Assembly: GCA_948468385.1 (NCBI GenBank)
Contig: CAOKHZ010000006.1
Span: 62,001-126,000 of the forward strand
Direction of reading: 5' to 3'
Length of the DNA: 64,000 bases
DNA from: an uncultured Faecalicatena sp.
GTDB lineage: Bacteria > Bacillota > Clostridia > Lachnospirales > Lachnospiraceae
This document shows, piece by piece, positions 1 through 8,800 of the stretch. Each line of letters opens with the position of its first letter. Position 1 is the first letter of the stretch. The position numbers were made by a program, and so were the translations under genes. Under the pieces are notes generated by a model. The model was not told the origin of the DNA and searched no databases. It saw only the letters and a list, made by a program, of their open reading frames with translations.

Positions 1-855
1 CCCGCTCGGAAAAATCACGTTATCCGTGTAATCCTCGGCTGGATCCGCACCATAATCTGCCTTAAAAGCTGTCACTTCATTTTTCTTCCAACCTTCCAGA
101 TCTTTCTCCTTTACCGCCTTCTCAAGCGGAGTCACGGCCGGATGCCCGTTCTCCTTCACGTAATCACTTTCCCAATCCCACACGTACTCCGTAGGCTTTG
201 CGTACTTCACAATCCAGTCACGGCGGTAGCACATTCCAGACCACGGGACGTCCACGCCATCCGTGAAGCTATAAATCGCATAATAATGAATTTTCCCGTT
301 CTCGTCCTCCACTTGTACCAACGGCTTCAGTTCCGGGTTCGCATCCAAAAACGCCAGATAATTCGGCATGTACTTTTCCACGTACTCCGTAAGATCCATC
401 AATATCCCGTTCTCAAAAAGCATCTGGGGAGTCTCCGTCGCTCTTGCCAAATCCAATATTTCAGGATACTCGCCGGTTCCAATCATCGTATTAAAATTAT
501 CCGATTCCGAACCGGTAATCGGCACCAAAAATGAAAAATTCAGTTTTCGTCCGGTTTCCTCCGTACCGATGCCGCCATTTTTACTGTCCCAATATTGTTG
601 GTTGACATACTGCACGACCGCGGCTTCTTCATAAGTTTCATAATACTCCCCGTTACTGTCAATCTGCTGAATCCACCAAGTAAAGTCCGCATTCTTGCCG
701 GCAAACTCATCCTCGGCGGCATCATTTCCACCGTCACTGACCTTGCCGCCATCGTCAGAAGGTGTTCCTTTGCCGCCGCATCCCACCACCATGGTGAGTG
801 CCATCGCCGCTACCAGTACGACTGATAACATTCTCTTTACTGTTTTGTTTTTCAT
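1..855 (-). CDS. Sugar ABC transporter solute-binding lipoprotein, N-terminal part (cut by window edge)
   Basis: This is the first 285 codons of an extracellular solute-binding lipoprotein of the large type used with LplB/YtcP-like permeases; the rest lies beyond base 1. The start at 855 follows an AGGAGG site. The N-terminus has a KNKTVKR basic patch, a hydrophobic stretch and a lipobox-like MVVGC at about residue 26, then an Asp/Gly-rich linker. It is a clear paralogue of the 649-residue binding protein at 10217-12166: both share FTWWIQ/FTWWIF after the linker, a GSE-DNFNTMI block and the YVWDW block. The glycosidase at 905-2917 lies 50 bases upstream on the same strand, so the two are probably co-transcribed and the protein likely delivers the glycoside or its product to permeases outside the window. 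The substrate cannot be read from the sequence. Confidence 0.9.
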   Translation of the reverse strand, partial: MKNKTVKRMLSVVLVAAMALTMVVGCGGKGTPSDDGGKVSDGGNDAAEDEFAGKNADFTWWIQQIDSNGEYYETYEEAAVVQYVNQQYWDSKNGGIGTEETGRKLNFSFLVPITGSESDNFNTMIGTGEYPEILDLARATETPQMLFENGILMDLTEYVEKYMPNYLAFLDANPELKPLVQVEDENGKIHYYAIYSFTDGVDVPWSGMCYRRDWIVKYAKPTEYVWDWESDYVKENGHPAVTPLEKAVKEKDLEGWKKNEVTAFKADYGADPAEDYTDNVIFPSG

Positions 856-904
856 GCACTGTATCCTCCTATTTTTTTGATAAGCTTTCATCGTATTCTC
901 AACT

Positions 905-2917
905 TTAAAATCCCATAATCTGCGGAATCCTCTGAATCATGCCGCCCACGTTTTTGCGTTGTCCGTCCGCGATGTCATAAATGTCACGGTTCGTCTCCGC
1001 CGCCAGCTCCACAAAATCCTGATATGGTCTCTGGCAGACATCCACAAATCCAATCTGCATATTCTCACCGTCAAATCGTCCCAGTGTCGACTCGTCATTC
1101 AACGTAAAATAGTGCGCCCCCACAAAGTACGGGCTGTCCATGGCATTTTCATAGTAATCGCGATACGCCAGTCCCCTATCTTTTTGTGTTTTCACGCTCT
1201 GGATTCCCGCACAGAGCATTCCCACATCCAACGCCCCAAACTGAAACTCTCCCACCATGATTGGTTTTCCCGTCAATTCTCCCGCCTGCCGAATCATGTC
1301 ATATGGACGGTCGCTATAACAGTTCAAAGAAAATACGTCAAAATTCTCATATCCTTCTAAAAGAATCGGATCAATCAGCATCGCATAACGCATCCCCAGA
1401 TTCATGTGATGTGGATCCACCCGCTTGCACGCCTGACTCGGAATGGATACATACCGCCGAATCATTTCCACGCTAAAATCATAGGCATCCTGCCTTGCCG
1501 CTTCCGAAAAAGTCGACATGCGCTCGACTGGAATGCTCAAATCTGCAAAACTGTCATAATCTTGATTCCATGCCTCGTTTAAGGCCTCTATCGTTTTATA
1601 TTTTTCTGCAAGGCGCGCTAGAAACGCCTCCCTACTCGCCGTATCCTCCGCATTTTCCAGAAGCTTTTCGGCAATCAAAAGATTTTGCACGAACGCCCAC
1701 TCCGGCTCGTTTCGCAAAAAATAGCCTATCATATAAGGGTCTTCTTTGAATTCTTTCAACTGTTCTGCAAACTTTTCTGCATTTTCTTCATATTCTTTAC
1801 TAAACACATCCGGGAAATCGCGGAAAATGTGTACTTCCGTATCTGGGAACGCGTCCAACGGCCATACATACGGCAATTTTGCCTCCTTGATAAACTCTTT
1901 GTCACTCCAGTTTCCAATCGTATTAACATGCCACTCAAGCATCCGGGATTTACTCAACTTCATCCACGCCTTCTTCCAATTCTCCCCGAACGCCCGCATC
2001 AGGTTCGCGATAGAGAAATACAACCTATGCGCGTCCCATTGCGGAATATATTCTCCATATGCGTCGGAAAATTTTTCCGGATCCGGCAATTCTTCAAACA
2101 ACTGGCGAATCCTGGCATAATTGCAGTCATCATTCGGCGCCATGCAGTCCACCCCCACGGAAACGAAACGATACCCTTCCGGATCGGCCAGATACCACCG
2201 TTTCCCGTCAAAATGTGTGCGGAAGTATCCCGTCCCTTCCCACTTCGTGGAAAGGTCGCCGCCAAAACGGCTCCGCCCCTCAAATGCCTCCTTCTGCGTA
2301 CATGCCGCCAGCTCCTCCTGCAAACTGCTTACCAATTCTTCTTCCGTCGCGGTCTTTCCCTTCCATTCCCTGGTTGCCAGTTGTCCCAGCCTGTCCACCA
2401 ATTTCTTTTCTTCCAACTGATACTCAGGCTCTCCCCACGTCAAATAAATGTCGTGCATTAAAATGCGCTGCGGCTTATGACACTTCTTCGTGGTCACGAT
2501 AAGTGCCACCACCTTCTCAAGTTCCACGCCCTGCCCTAGCACGATTTGTTTCAATCGTCCCGGAGTCTGTGGACTCATCATACGGTTCGAATCCAAATCC
2601 GACAATGCCCTGGCACTCATGACACGAATTCCGGGAAGCACTCCCGTGTTAAAAATCGCGGCCGGCTCGTTGATTGGATCTTGCCCGCTTATAAACACGT
2701 TGACCATGGATACTTCAAAATCCTCCAATGTGGTCATTTCAAAAACCAGATGGGTCGCCCCCGTCCAGTCCACGCCGCCCAGGTGCATCGGTGCTCCGGC
2801 AAGAATCAACCTGCCGCCCTCTTCCGGGAACGTCAATAAGTATCCATCCGCCTGCTCCTCCATTTTCACGTCTCCGGTAATCCGAAATTGTCCCATGTCA
2901 ATGGATTGTTTTTTCAT
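905..2917 (-). CDS. Clan GH-A glycoside hydrolase, GH50/agarase-like
   Basis: A 670-residue cytoplasmic enzyme without a signal peptide. The first 170 residues look like a beta-sandwich carbohydrate-binding domain. The (beta/alpha)8 part begins near residue 235 with WYLADPEGYRFVSVGVDC, a phrase typical of GH50-like enzymes, followed by NTIGNWSD near 332. The likely acid/base is the Glu of LRNEPEW (about 404), and the likely nucleophile is the Glu of VGEFQFGA (about 557). Both positions fit clan GH-A chemistry (retaining exo- or endo-beta-glycosidase). GH50 is known for beta-agarases, but gut relatives are uncharacterised, so the substrate is open; a beta-galactoside is possible. It starts after a GGAGGAG site, is divergent from the AraC gene at 3043 and precedes the binding protein at 1-855. 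Family placement is by motif recognition only. Confidence 0.75.
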   Translation of the reverse strand: MKKQSIDMGQFRITGDVKMEEQADGYLLTFPEEGGRLILAGAPMHLGGVDWTGATHLVFEMTTLEDFEVSMVNVFISGQDPINEPAAIFNTGVLPGIRVMSARALSDLDSNRMMSPQTPGRLKQIVLGQGVELEKVVALIVTTKKCHKPQRILMHDIYLTWGEPEYQLEEKKLVDRLGQLATREWKGKTATEEELVSSLQEELAACTQKEAFEGRSRFGGDLSTKWEGTGYFRTHFDGKRWYLADPEGYRFVSVGVDCMAPNDDCNYARIRQLFEELPDPEKFSDAYGEYIPQWDAHRLYFSIANLMRAFGENWKKAWMKLSKSRMLEWHVNTIGNWSDKEFIKEAKLPYVWPLDAFPDTEVHIFRDFPDVFSKEYEENAEKFAEQLKEFKEDPYMIGYFLRNEPEWAFVQNLLIAEKLLENAEDTASREAFLARLAEKYKTIEALNEAWNQDYDSFADLSIPVERMSTFSEAARQDAYDFSVEMIRRYVSIPSQACKRVDPHHMNLGMRYAMLIDPILLEGYENFDVFSLNCYSDRPYDMIRQAGELTGKPIMVGEFQFGALDVGMLCAGIQSVKTQKDRGLAYRDYYENAMDSPYFVGAHYFTLNDESTLGRFDGENMQIGFVDVCQRPYQDFVELAAETNRDIYDIADGQRKNVGGMIQRIPQIMGF

Positions 2918-3042
2918 ACCTTTGTCTCCTCCTTCTTCCTAGTTTCTTTTTAGTTACTTTTCATGTTACTATTCATTCAATTATAATAACATTTCCCCTT
3001 ATCTTCTTGACTGATTGTTAGTTTTAATGGTATCATTGTTAT
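2918..3042. promoter_or_regulatory. Divergent promoter region between glycosidase and AraC gene
   Basis: Toward the glycosidase, a perfect TATAAT lies on the minus strand (2980-2985) with no recognisable -35 box, as expected for an activator-dependent promoter. Toward the AraC gene there is TTGACT (3007-3012), an 18-base spacer and TATCAT (3031-3036). That -10 box puts the predicted transcription start at or next to the ATG at 3043, and no Shine-Dalgarno sequence precedes that ATG. A half copy of the recurrent TTACTTTTCA motif lies near 2954. Confidence 0.5.
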
Positions 3043-4296
3043 ATGAGTGCACCATACGAAAACCAACCCTCCAAAAATTTACCGGAAGAATATCAATGGT
3101 ATGACTCCGTCTGCCGTCATTTCAGCCAGAGTGAAAACATTCCCGTGGCCTTTTTCGAGTACGATAAAATGGTGTCAACGCATCCCGCCTTCACGCTTGG
3201 AGTCAGTCTTCACCACGAATTATTAACCAATTTTGATATCAATCCCAAACTCATCTCCATCGCAGAGACAAAAGGGCATCTTTTACTAGGGATGCTCTGG
3301 ATACCTAAATTCCCTGTCTGCACCATTATGGTGGGTCCCGTGAAAACATACAAGGCCAGTGACAATGACTACATCCGTCTTCTACCCGACCCAAGTACTT
3401 TGAGCGAGGATACTGCCAGAATGCTTAACGGCTATATTCACGCTAGCCCGGTTCTGTCCTATGAACAGCTTTACAATAAGCTTACCCTTTTGAATTTTAT
3501 CATAAATGGATTGGAATCAGAAAGTCTGGAGGAATTTGCCTCGCACTCAAATTCTTTTGTCGAGAACGTGAAAATGGAGCAAATGACGGACATTTACAGA
3601 CGCAAAGAATTCGGCGTCCTGCATAATAATTATTTCTATGAAAGGGAATTGTTAAGAAATATCACGCTAGGAAATCAGGCTCGCGCCAAAGAATTGTTAA
3701 AAGACGGCTCTTTGTACCTTTTTCATCCCAAATACAGTCCCGATGAAATGCGTACGTTAAAGGATAATTTTATCATCACGGTGACCCTGGTCTCCCGCGC
3801 CGCCATCAGCGGCGGTTTGGACGTGGAAACGGCGTTGCAGCTTTGCGACTACTATGTCATGACCCTGGAGCAATGTGACAGCATGGAAAAAGTCCACAAA
3901 CTTTTAACCACCATGACTTCCGATTATATCGGAAGAACCGCCGCTTTTGCCCTTCCCGATAAAACGCCGCCCCTGATTACCGAATGTGTAAATCATATCA
4001 ACGCCAACCTGACCAACCAGATTACCACACAGTCCGTGGCAGAACATTTCCACAAACGGCGGGAATATCTCTCCATGCAGTTCAAACAGTACACGGGATA
4101 TCCCATCAGCGAGTTTATCATGCGCCAGCGCGTGGAAAATGCCAAGGCACTGCTTCAATATACGAACATCTCGCTGGCACAGATTAGCTTTCATTTATGC
4201 TTCTCCGACCAGAGCCATTTCCAGCGTATTTTCAAAAAATATGCCGGTGTCACGCCCAATACGTTTCGCCAGATGGCGGATAAGAAAACCGATTAA
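3043..4296 (+). CDS. AraC-family transcriptional regulator
   Basis: A 417-residue regulator. The C-terminal 100 residues (about 315-412) hold the two helix-turn-helix motifs of the AraC/XylS family: TTQSVAEHFHKRREYLSMQF in the first and LAQISFHLCFSDQSHFQRIF in the second, ending in the usual YAGVTPNTFRQ signature. The first 300 residues carry no cupin motif that I recognise and resemble the long N-terminal regions of YesN-like regulators. It diverges from the glycosidase/binding-protein genes and probably activates them in response to the imported sugar. It also lies 18 bases before the radical SAM gene at 4315 on the same strand, so it may lead that operon too. The start lacks a ribosome binding site (see the promoter entry). 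Confidence 0.9.
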   Translation: MSAPYENQPSKNLPEEYQWYDSVCRHFSQSENIPVAFFEYDKMVSTHPAFTLGVSLHHELLTNFDINPKLISIAETKGHLLLGMLWIPKFPVCTIMVGPVKTYKASDNDYIRLLPDPSTLSEDTARMLNGYIHASPVLSYEQLYNKLTLLNFIINGLESESLEEFASHSNSFVENVKMEQMTDIYRRKEFGVLHNNYFYERELLRNITLGNQARAKELLKDGSLYLFHPKYSPDEMRTLKDNFIITVTLVSRAAISGGLDVETALQLCDYYVMTLEQCDSMEKVHKLLTTMTSDYIGRTAAFALPDKTPPLITECVNHINANLTNQITTQSVAEHFHKRREYLSMQFKQYTGYPISEFIMRQRVENAKALLQYTNISLAQISFHLCFSDQSHFQRIFKKYAGVTPNTFRQMADKKTD

Positions 4297-4314
4297 AACA
4301 AACGAGGTATACAC

Positions 4315-5217
4315 ATGAAATTATCATCCTTCCTTCATTTTGCAACTTTCGGCATCAAGACGGTTCTTTTCCGAAAGAAAGAACCCATCCTCGGCACGAT
4401 TATCGTCACCGACAAGTGCAATTTAAAATGCAAGCACTGCTCGGTCAACAACATTACCGCCGTAATCCATCCTTACCGGCAAATCAAGGGGGAAATGAAG
4501 CAGCTCTACGACATGGGCGTGCGCATCCTCTTCTTCTGCGGCGGAGAAACATTTTTGTGGAAAGATGGAGAGAAAACGCTTCGCGACCTTGTCATCGAGG
4601 CGAAGCAGATGGGCTTTTTGATTGTAAACATCGTGACGAACGGCACGTTTCCCCTCGATTTGCCCGAGGCCGACTTGATTTTGCTAAGCCTTGACGGCGG
4701 CCGGAAGGAGCATAATGAAATCCGCGGTGACACTTACGACCTGATTATGGAAAATATCAGGCATGCGACCGCCGACAACATTTGCTTTTATATGGCCATT
4801 AACCAGATAAACAAACATGCGGTAAAGGACGTGTGCCTGACCGCGAGGGACACCAAAAACGTGCGGTCGGTTTCCTTTAATTTCCACACGCCTTACCCGG
4901 ACACGAAGGAATTGGCCCTTACTCAAGAGGAAAAAGCTACCTGCTGCCGGGAGATTGTCCGAATGATGAAGGAAGGGGCACCGGTTTTTAACCTGAAGAG
5001 CGCATTTCCCTACCTGATCCGCAACAATTTTCCCACACCATGCCACCAGTGCGTGGTCATGGAAAACGGTCGCCTAAGCACCTGCGGACGTTGTATCGAC
5101 GTGCCTGGATTATGTGAAAAATGCGGGTACTTCTTCGTCGCCGAGTACACGCTTCTCTTTCGGGGAAACGTGAAAATCATTTTAGAAATGCTGGGAACCT
5201 ATTTGAAATATATCTAG
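4315..5217 (+). CDS. Radical SAM protein with C-terminal cysteine cluster
   Basis: A 300-residue radical SAM enzyme. The CNLKCKHC motif (CX3CX2C) near residue 38 binds the [4Fe-4S] cluster that cleaves S-adenosylmethionine. CGGE near residue 74 fits the GGE motif that contacts SAM, and VTNGTF lies on a later strand of the partial barrel. Five or more cysteines follow after residue 240 (PCHQC, STCGRC, LCEKC), which looks like a short SPASM/auxiliary-cluster region. It starts after an ACGAGG site, 18 bases downstream of the AraC gene and 28 bases upstream of a second radical SAM gene, so the three probably form one operon. The reaction is unknown; no peptide substrate gene is evident beside it. 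Confidence 0.85.
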   Translation: MKLSSFLHFATFGIKTVLFRKKEPILGTIIVTDKCNLKCKHCSVNNITAVIHPYRQIKGEMKQLYDMGVRILFFCGGETFLWKDGEKTLRDLVIEAKQMGFLIVNIVTNGTFPLDLPEADLILLSLDGGRKEHNEIRGDTYDLIMENIRHATADNICFYMAINQINKHAVKDVCLTARDTKNVRSVSFNFHTPYPDTKELALTQEEKATCCREIVRMMKEGAPVFNLKSAFPYLIRNNFPTPCHQCVVMENGRLSTCGRCIDVPGLCEKCGYFFVAEYTLLFRGNVKIILEMLGTYLKYI

Positions 5218-5245
5218 TGTTACGATTCACGGTTGGAGGTGAATT

Positions 5246-6574
5246 ATGAGTATCGTTACTGATTTGACCAGGATGTGGCTGACCCGTTCTGCGAAGCCCT
5301 TTCTCTTTACAAATGAATTTGACAAACGGCTTCCTTTTGGCGAATGTCAAAACTTGGGCCTCTACGTCCATATTCCGTTTTGCAAAAGTATCTGCAGTTT
5401 CTGCCCCTATTGCAAAGTCATATATTCCAAAGAGGCATGCAACCGCTATATTGACGCGCTGATAAAGGAAATCCACATGGTCGGAAACAGCCAATCCATC
5501 CACGAACCGCACTCTGCCCATGAGCAGCAGACTTTTGCAGGCGCGCTTTCACCCCACGACTTATCGGCTCCAGGCAAAAAACAAGTCACCAGCCTTTACT
5601 TTGGCGGCGGAACGCCCGCCCTGGCCGCGAACCGCATGGCGGAAATCATCTCGGCCATCGAAGAACATTTTGTCATTACCGAGGGAATCGGGGTCGAACT
5701 CCACCCGGACAACGTGACGGTTCCCCTTTTGCAGACACTAAAAAATGCCGGCGTGACCAAAATCAGCATCGGCATCCAGTCATTTCAGGAAAAATATCAA
5801 ACGATTCTCGGGCGGGGGAGCGTGGACATTGACGCGATGGCGGCCGCTTTAAAAAGCGTCCCCTTCGAGACGGTTTCCATGGATTTCATCTTTGCCCTGC
5901 CAGGACAAACCTTTGACGATTTAAAGTCCGACATCGACACCGCATTCGAAAACGGTGCGAACCACGTCGCGATTTATCCGTTCATTGACTTTACATTTAC
6001 TTCGAGCAATGTCACGGCCATGCCCAAAAGAGAAAAACGGCGATTGCTTGACGCCATCACGAAATATTGCCTGGACAAGGGTTATGTCCGCAGCTCCATC
6101 TGGACGTTTGCCAAGGAGAAGCACGCCCGCTACTCTTCCATGACCCGTGACAATTTCCTTGGATTTGGCTGCTCGGCCACCACGCTTTTGAAGGAACAGT
6201 TTAAAATCAACACCTTTTCCGTAGACGAATACTGCAAGCGGATTGACGGCGGACTCTTGCCCACGTCGCTCACCCTACGGTTTTCGCTTCGGCAGCGGAT
6301 GGTATATTATCTATTTTGGACCGCGTACAGTACAAGGGTGGCCGCCGCCGATTTCGAACATTTCTTCGGCGTTTCCCTGAAGAAAATGTATGGCTTCGAG
6401 CTTGCATTTGCAAAGCTGCTCGGTTTCATCACGGAAGAGGACGGCACCTACCAGATGACGCTAAAAGGCGCATTTTACTATCATTATTACGAAAACTTTT
6501 ACACGCTCTCGTACATTGATAAAATGTGGGGCATCATGCGAAAAGAAGCATTTCCTGAAAAAATCAGGCTTTAA
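5246..6574 (+). CDS. HemN/HemW-like radical SAM protein
   Basis: A 442-residue member of the coproporphyrinogen III oxidase-like radical SAM group. LYVHIPFCKSICSFCPYC near residue 38 gives the CX3CX2C cluster motif preceded by the HemN/HemW-type YVHIPFC, and LYFGGGTPAL near residue 115 is the family GGGTP motif. The C-terminal third lacks an obvious HemW domain and seems divergent, so a true haem-pathway role should not be assumed. In this group are HemN, HemW (haem chaperone) and anaerobic haem-degrading or cyclopropanating enzymes. The start follows TTGGAGG. The site lies in a small ATTCAC/GTGAAT hairpin, which could limit translation. No other haem-synthesis gene is in the window. It pairs with the radical SAM gene just upstream. 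Confidence 0.8.
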   Translation: MSIVTDLTRMWLTRSAKPFLFTNEFDKRLPFGECQNLGLYVHIPFCKSICSFCPYCKVIYSKEACNRYIDALIKEIHMVGNSQSIHEPHSAHEQQTFAGALSPHDLSAPGKKQVTSLYFGGGTPALAANRMAEIISAIEEHFVITEGIGVELHPDNVTVPLLQTLKNAGVTKISIGIQSFQEKYQTILGRGSVDIDAMAAALKSVPFETVSMDFIFALPGQTFDDLKSDIDTAFENGANHVAIYPFIDFTFTSSNVTAMPKREKRRLLDAITKYCLDKGYVRSSIWTFAKEKHARYSSMTRDNFLGFGCSATTLLKEQFKINTFSVDEYCKRIDGGLLPTSLTLRFSLRQRMVYYLFWTAYSTRVAAADFEHFFGVSLKKMYGFELAFAKLLGFITEEDGTYQMTLKGAFYYHYYENFYTLSYIDKMWGIMRKEAFPEKIRL

Positions 6575-6675
6575 TCATTGAAACGCATTGACCTTATAAA
6601 GAAATTTCCACTTTTTGTCACTCCTATTCCGAACCGGTCTTCATAACAAAAAACGGGAAAGGAGACCTCGCCGTC

Positions 6676-6930
6676 ATGAGTATTGAAACTTACGAACAAC
6701 TTGTGGGAAAATTTGAGCTTTATGGTCTGATACAAGAAGGAATGGAAGATGTAAGAACGGGAAACACACGTCCATTTTCCGAAGCGATGACAGATATTCG
6801 AAGCAGTAGGAAACAACGAGGAAACACTATCATATCCATATTACCAAAATTGCAGAGCGGGACATCCTCAATGCTTCAGACCACATTGAATTTGTCCTCA
6901 AAAATCCACTGGCGGCCGAAGCTCTTTTAG
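6676..6930 (+). pseudogene. Type II antitoxin remnant, frameshifted at its end
   Basis: The first 45 or so residues (starting MSIETYEQLVGKFELYGLIQ and running to FSEAMTDIR) look like a Phd/YefM- or RelB-type antitoxin. After that the frame leaves the expected sequence and reads into the toxin gene out of frame, which explains the odd basic, Ser-rich tail. An intact antitoxin of this sort would stop soon after the AMTDIR segment. A GGAGAC site precedes the ATG. Its partner is the truncated toxin at 6819-6959. The unit is probably dead. The family name is by resemblance. Confidence 0.5.
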
Positions 6931-6959
6931 ATGAAACGCTTCCTTTACGTAAAAAGTAA
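6819..6959 (+). pseudogene. ParE/RelE-type toxin remnant
   Basis: In the frame that overlaps the end of the antitoxin ORF the DNA encodes about 46 residues beginning HYHIHITKIAERDILNAS, then HIEFVLKNPLAAEALLDE, up to TAA at 6957. This matches the N-terminal part of ParE/RelE toxins (about 95-105 residues), where a beta strand is followed by an AERD-type helix. There is no start codon in frame after the TAG at 6807, and the C-terminal half with the active sheet is missing. It is a broken gene. Confidence 0.5.
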
Positions 6960-7014
6960 TTGGCACTCTATTTTAAAACAAGGATTTACTCTTGTATGAC
7001 TGGTAATTTTCGTG

Positions 7015-7580
7015 TTAGCATCCCAGCCCCATCAAAATCAAACCGGCAAACGCCACCCACTCGCCCAAGGGCAAAAACAATATTAACGCCCCCGCGAGTA
7101 TGATGCCTTGCCCGATATGAATCATCTGCGTGTCCGTAAATTTTATCGTCAGAAAACCGTTGATGCCGCGTCCCACCGTGATACCAACGTAGAACAAGCT
7201 GGCAAAACCGGCCGCGACTTGCGCATCAACGCCGTGGTGCAGTACCAGATAGCTGCTTGCCCACAATCCGGCCGTGCTTTCTATCGCGCAATAACAGAAA
7301 AAGGCAATCATGATTTCCCTCGCCCCGGGAATCGAAAAAATTTCCCGCAAGGTCAAAGGCTTGTCCTCTGCCAGACTCTTTGTCTTTTCCGTAACTTCTT
7401 GTTCCTTGCCAGGCTCCGCATTTTCCACGTCTTCAGTAGCAATGTCGGTATTCGCTTTTTCCATGGTTTTCGAAACCGCCTCGCTCCCGGCAATCGCCTC
7501 GTTTCGCCCTTTCCACAATGGCAGACTGCAAAACAAAATCACCGTCAACACAATTTGAATGATGGAAATATAACGGTAGC
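7015..7580 (-). pseudogene. MFS transporter fragment
   Basis: An open stretch reads from about YRYISIIQIVLTVILF through a hydrophilic loop rich in Glu and Lys, then four likely membrane segments (IMIAFFCYCAIESTAGLW, AGFASLFYVGITVGRGI, GQGIILAGALILFLPLG, VAFAGLILMGLGC), and stops at TAA just after MGLGC. The order matches the central loop and start of the C-terminal half of a major facilitator carrier. The first six helices and the last two are absent, and no proper start codon with a binding site is present (a GTG at 7551 is in frame). It is a remnant, perhaps of a sugar carrier. Confidence 0.7.
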
Positions 7581-7635
7581 ATAAATAATCGCAAGTAATA
7601 AATGAAACATGATAACTTTTTCGTCCTTTCTAAAT

Positions 7636-8398
7636 TTACAATCCCAGCAAACCTGCCAGCCGTTTTATATCCAGGCCATCCGCCAGGGCTTTCCCGCCCC
7701 GTCTCGTAAGGTGGACACCGTCCCGGAAGCCATACCCTTCTTTATACTTGTTTTCACCGGGAACACTCAAGATCTCCTCAATCTCGACGTAGCCCTCTCC
7801 CAGCTCTTTTTTCAGCACCTTGTTTTATCCTTGTCTGACTTTTTCCCGCTTTTCATCCACCGCGCCCGGATATATTGAAAAGGCAAGCACCTTGATTCCA
7901 CGATCCTCCGACTCACTTTTCATCTTTTGACAAGCTTTTCTGAACTCTTCCGGCGTGGGAATATGGCTTTCTTTATCGGTCTTTGACTCCGACAAATTCA
8001 AGTCATTGATGCCAAGAGCCATCAATACGTGCGTAACGCCCTGCCGCACTCTGGGGAGCCTTGTCACAATATATGGAAACTGCCAGAAACTCCCCTACAC
8101 TTATGTTCATTTCAATCCTGTCACTGACCGTTTCACTTTCCGCTTCCAACTCCGTGCCGCGCTTTCCCTGGAAGAGCACCTGCATGCAAGTAGAATCCAG
8201 CAAATTTCCTTCCTTGTCACACTTCGCAACCGTCACATGAGCAATGCTCCCTTTTTCTGCCCCATTGTTTGCAAAACAAAGCCTCAACGCATTTCCACCA
8301 ATGTTTATCGGTATGATGACCCGTGTCGTATGATTTTTACCTCCCCCAAAAACAGACGGCGTTTGACTCGCCGCAAATACCGTGATCCACTCTGCCAT
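7636..8398 (-). pseudogene. SGNH/GDSL hydrolase, broken in several frames
   Basis: Three consecutive minus-strand pieces belong to one former SGNH hydrolase. Bases 8003-8398 encode a beta-sandwich N-terminal part (start AEWITVFAASQTPSVFGGG). A second frame (7825-8067) carries block III as LMALGINDLN, and a third (7636-7818) carries block V as DGVHLT, which would supply the catalytic Asp and His. The GDSL block I that should lie between the first and second pieces is missing where the frames overlap near 8003-8067, so at least one deletion and two frameshifts occurred. An active relative in this window is the lipoprotein at 49469. Confidence 0.7.
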
Positions 8399-8399
8399 T

Positions 8400-8624
8400 T
8401 TATTGCCTCCCTCTATCCTCCCCGATTCGCATACTTGACAGAAAAAATGTCTCCACCATGCTCAGGTTCAGTGTCTTTCCAAACCGTCTGGGACGGGTAA
8501 GCAACGTCACGTCATCTCCGTCATCCCACCATTCTTTGATGAAAGATGTCTTGTCCACGTAAAAATAATTCTTCATCCGTAATTTTTCAAAATTCTGTAT
8601 GCCAACCCCTACCGTCCTCGCCAT
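8400..8624 (-). pseudogene. AAA-ATPase/PD-(D/E)XK (DUF1703-type) protein, N-terminal stub
   Basis: This stub of about 74 residues (ARTVGVGIQNFEKL, YVDKTSFIKEWW, LLTRPRRFGKTLNLSMVE) is nearly the same as the first 65 residues of the intact proteins at 47300 and 59998. It keeps the Walker A-like RPRRFGKT and then runs into foreign sequence and a stop. The remaining 480 or more residues are gone. It abuts the broken SGNH hydrolase, so the two were probably truncated by the same event. I place the start at the ATG of MARTVG by analogy with the intact copies. Confidence 0.8.
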
Positions 8625-8760
8625 GGCATTCACCTCGCAATCCGTGGTATCGTCGTGTGCAAAAAACCTCTTGCCTCCAACATCATTATATCTTCACCAA
8701 GCAACTATTACACCCCCGAATTGCTTACAAATTATTTTTCACGAGCACGGACTGATGAAG

Positions 8761-8785
8761 CTCCCCGCAGCTCTGCTGCGGGGAG
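8761..8785. terminator. Hairpin downstream of the GH1 gene
   Basis: A perfect 10-bp stem (CTCCCCGCAG / CTGCGGGGAG) with a 5-base loop lies 16 bases beyond the stop codon of the beta-glucosidase gene. There is no T-run on either side, so it may act as an mRNA-stabilising or weak termination hairpin. Bases 8634-8760 hold nothing else that I can recognise. Confidence 0.45.
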
Positions 8786-8800
8786 TTAGACCCATAAAGA

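Noticed and set aside
1685-2461. 258-codon open frame on the plus strand
   Set aside because: It is antisense to the GH50-like gene, has no ribosome binding site and no domain pattern.
5246-6574. True coproporphyrinogen III dehydrogenase (hemN)
   Set aside because: The radical SAM core fits, but the C-terminal part is divergent and there are no haem-synthesis genes; kept as HemN/HemW-like.
8003-8398. Stand-alone beta-sandwich protein
   Set aside because: The following frames supply SGNH blocks III and V in order, so it is the front part of a broken hydrolase.
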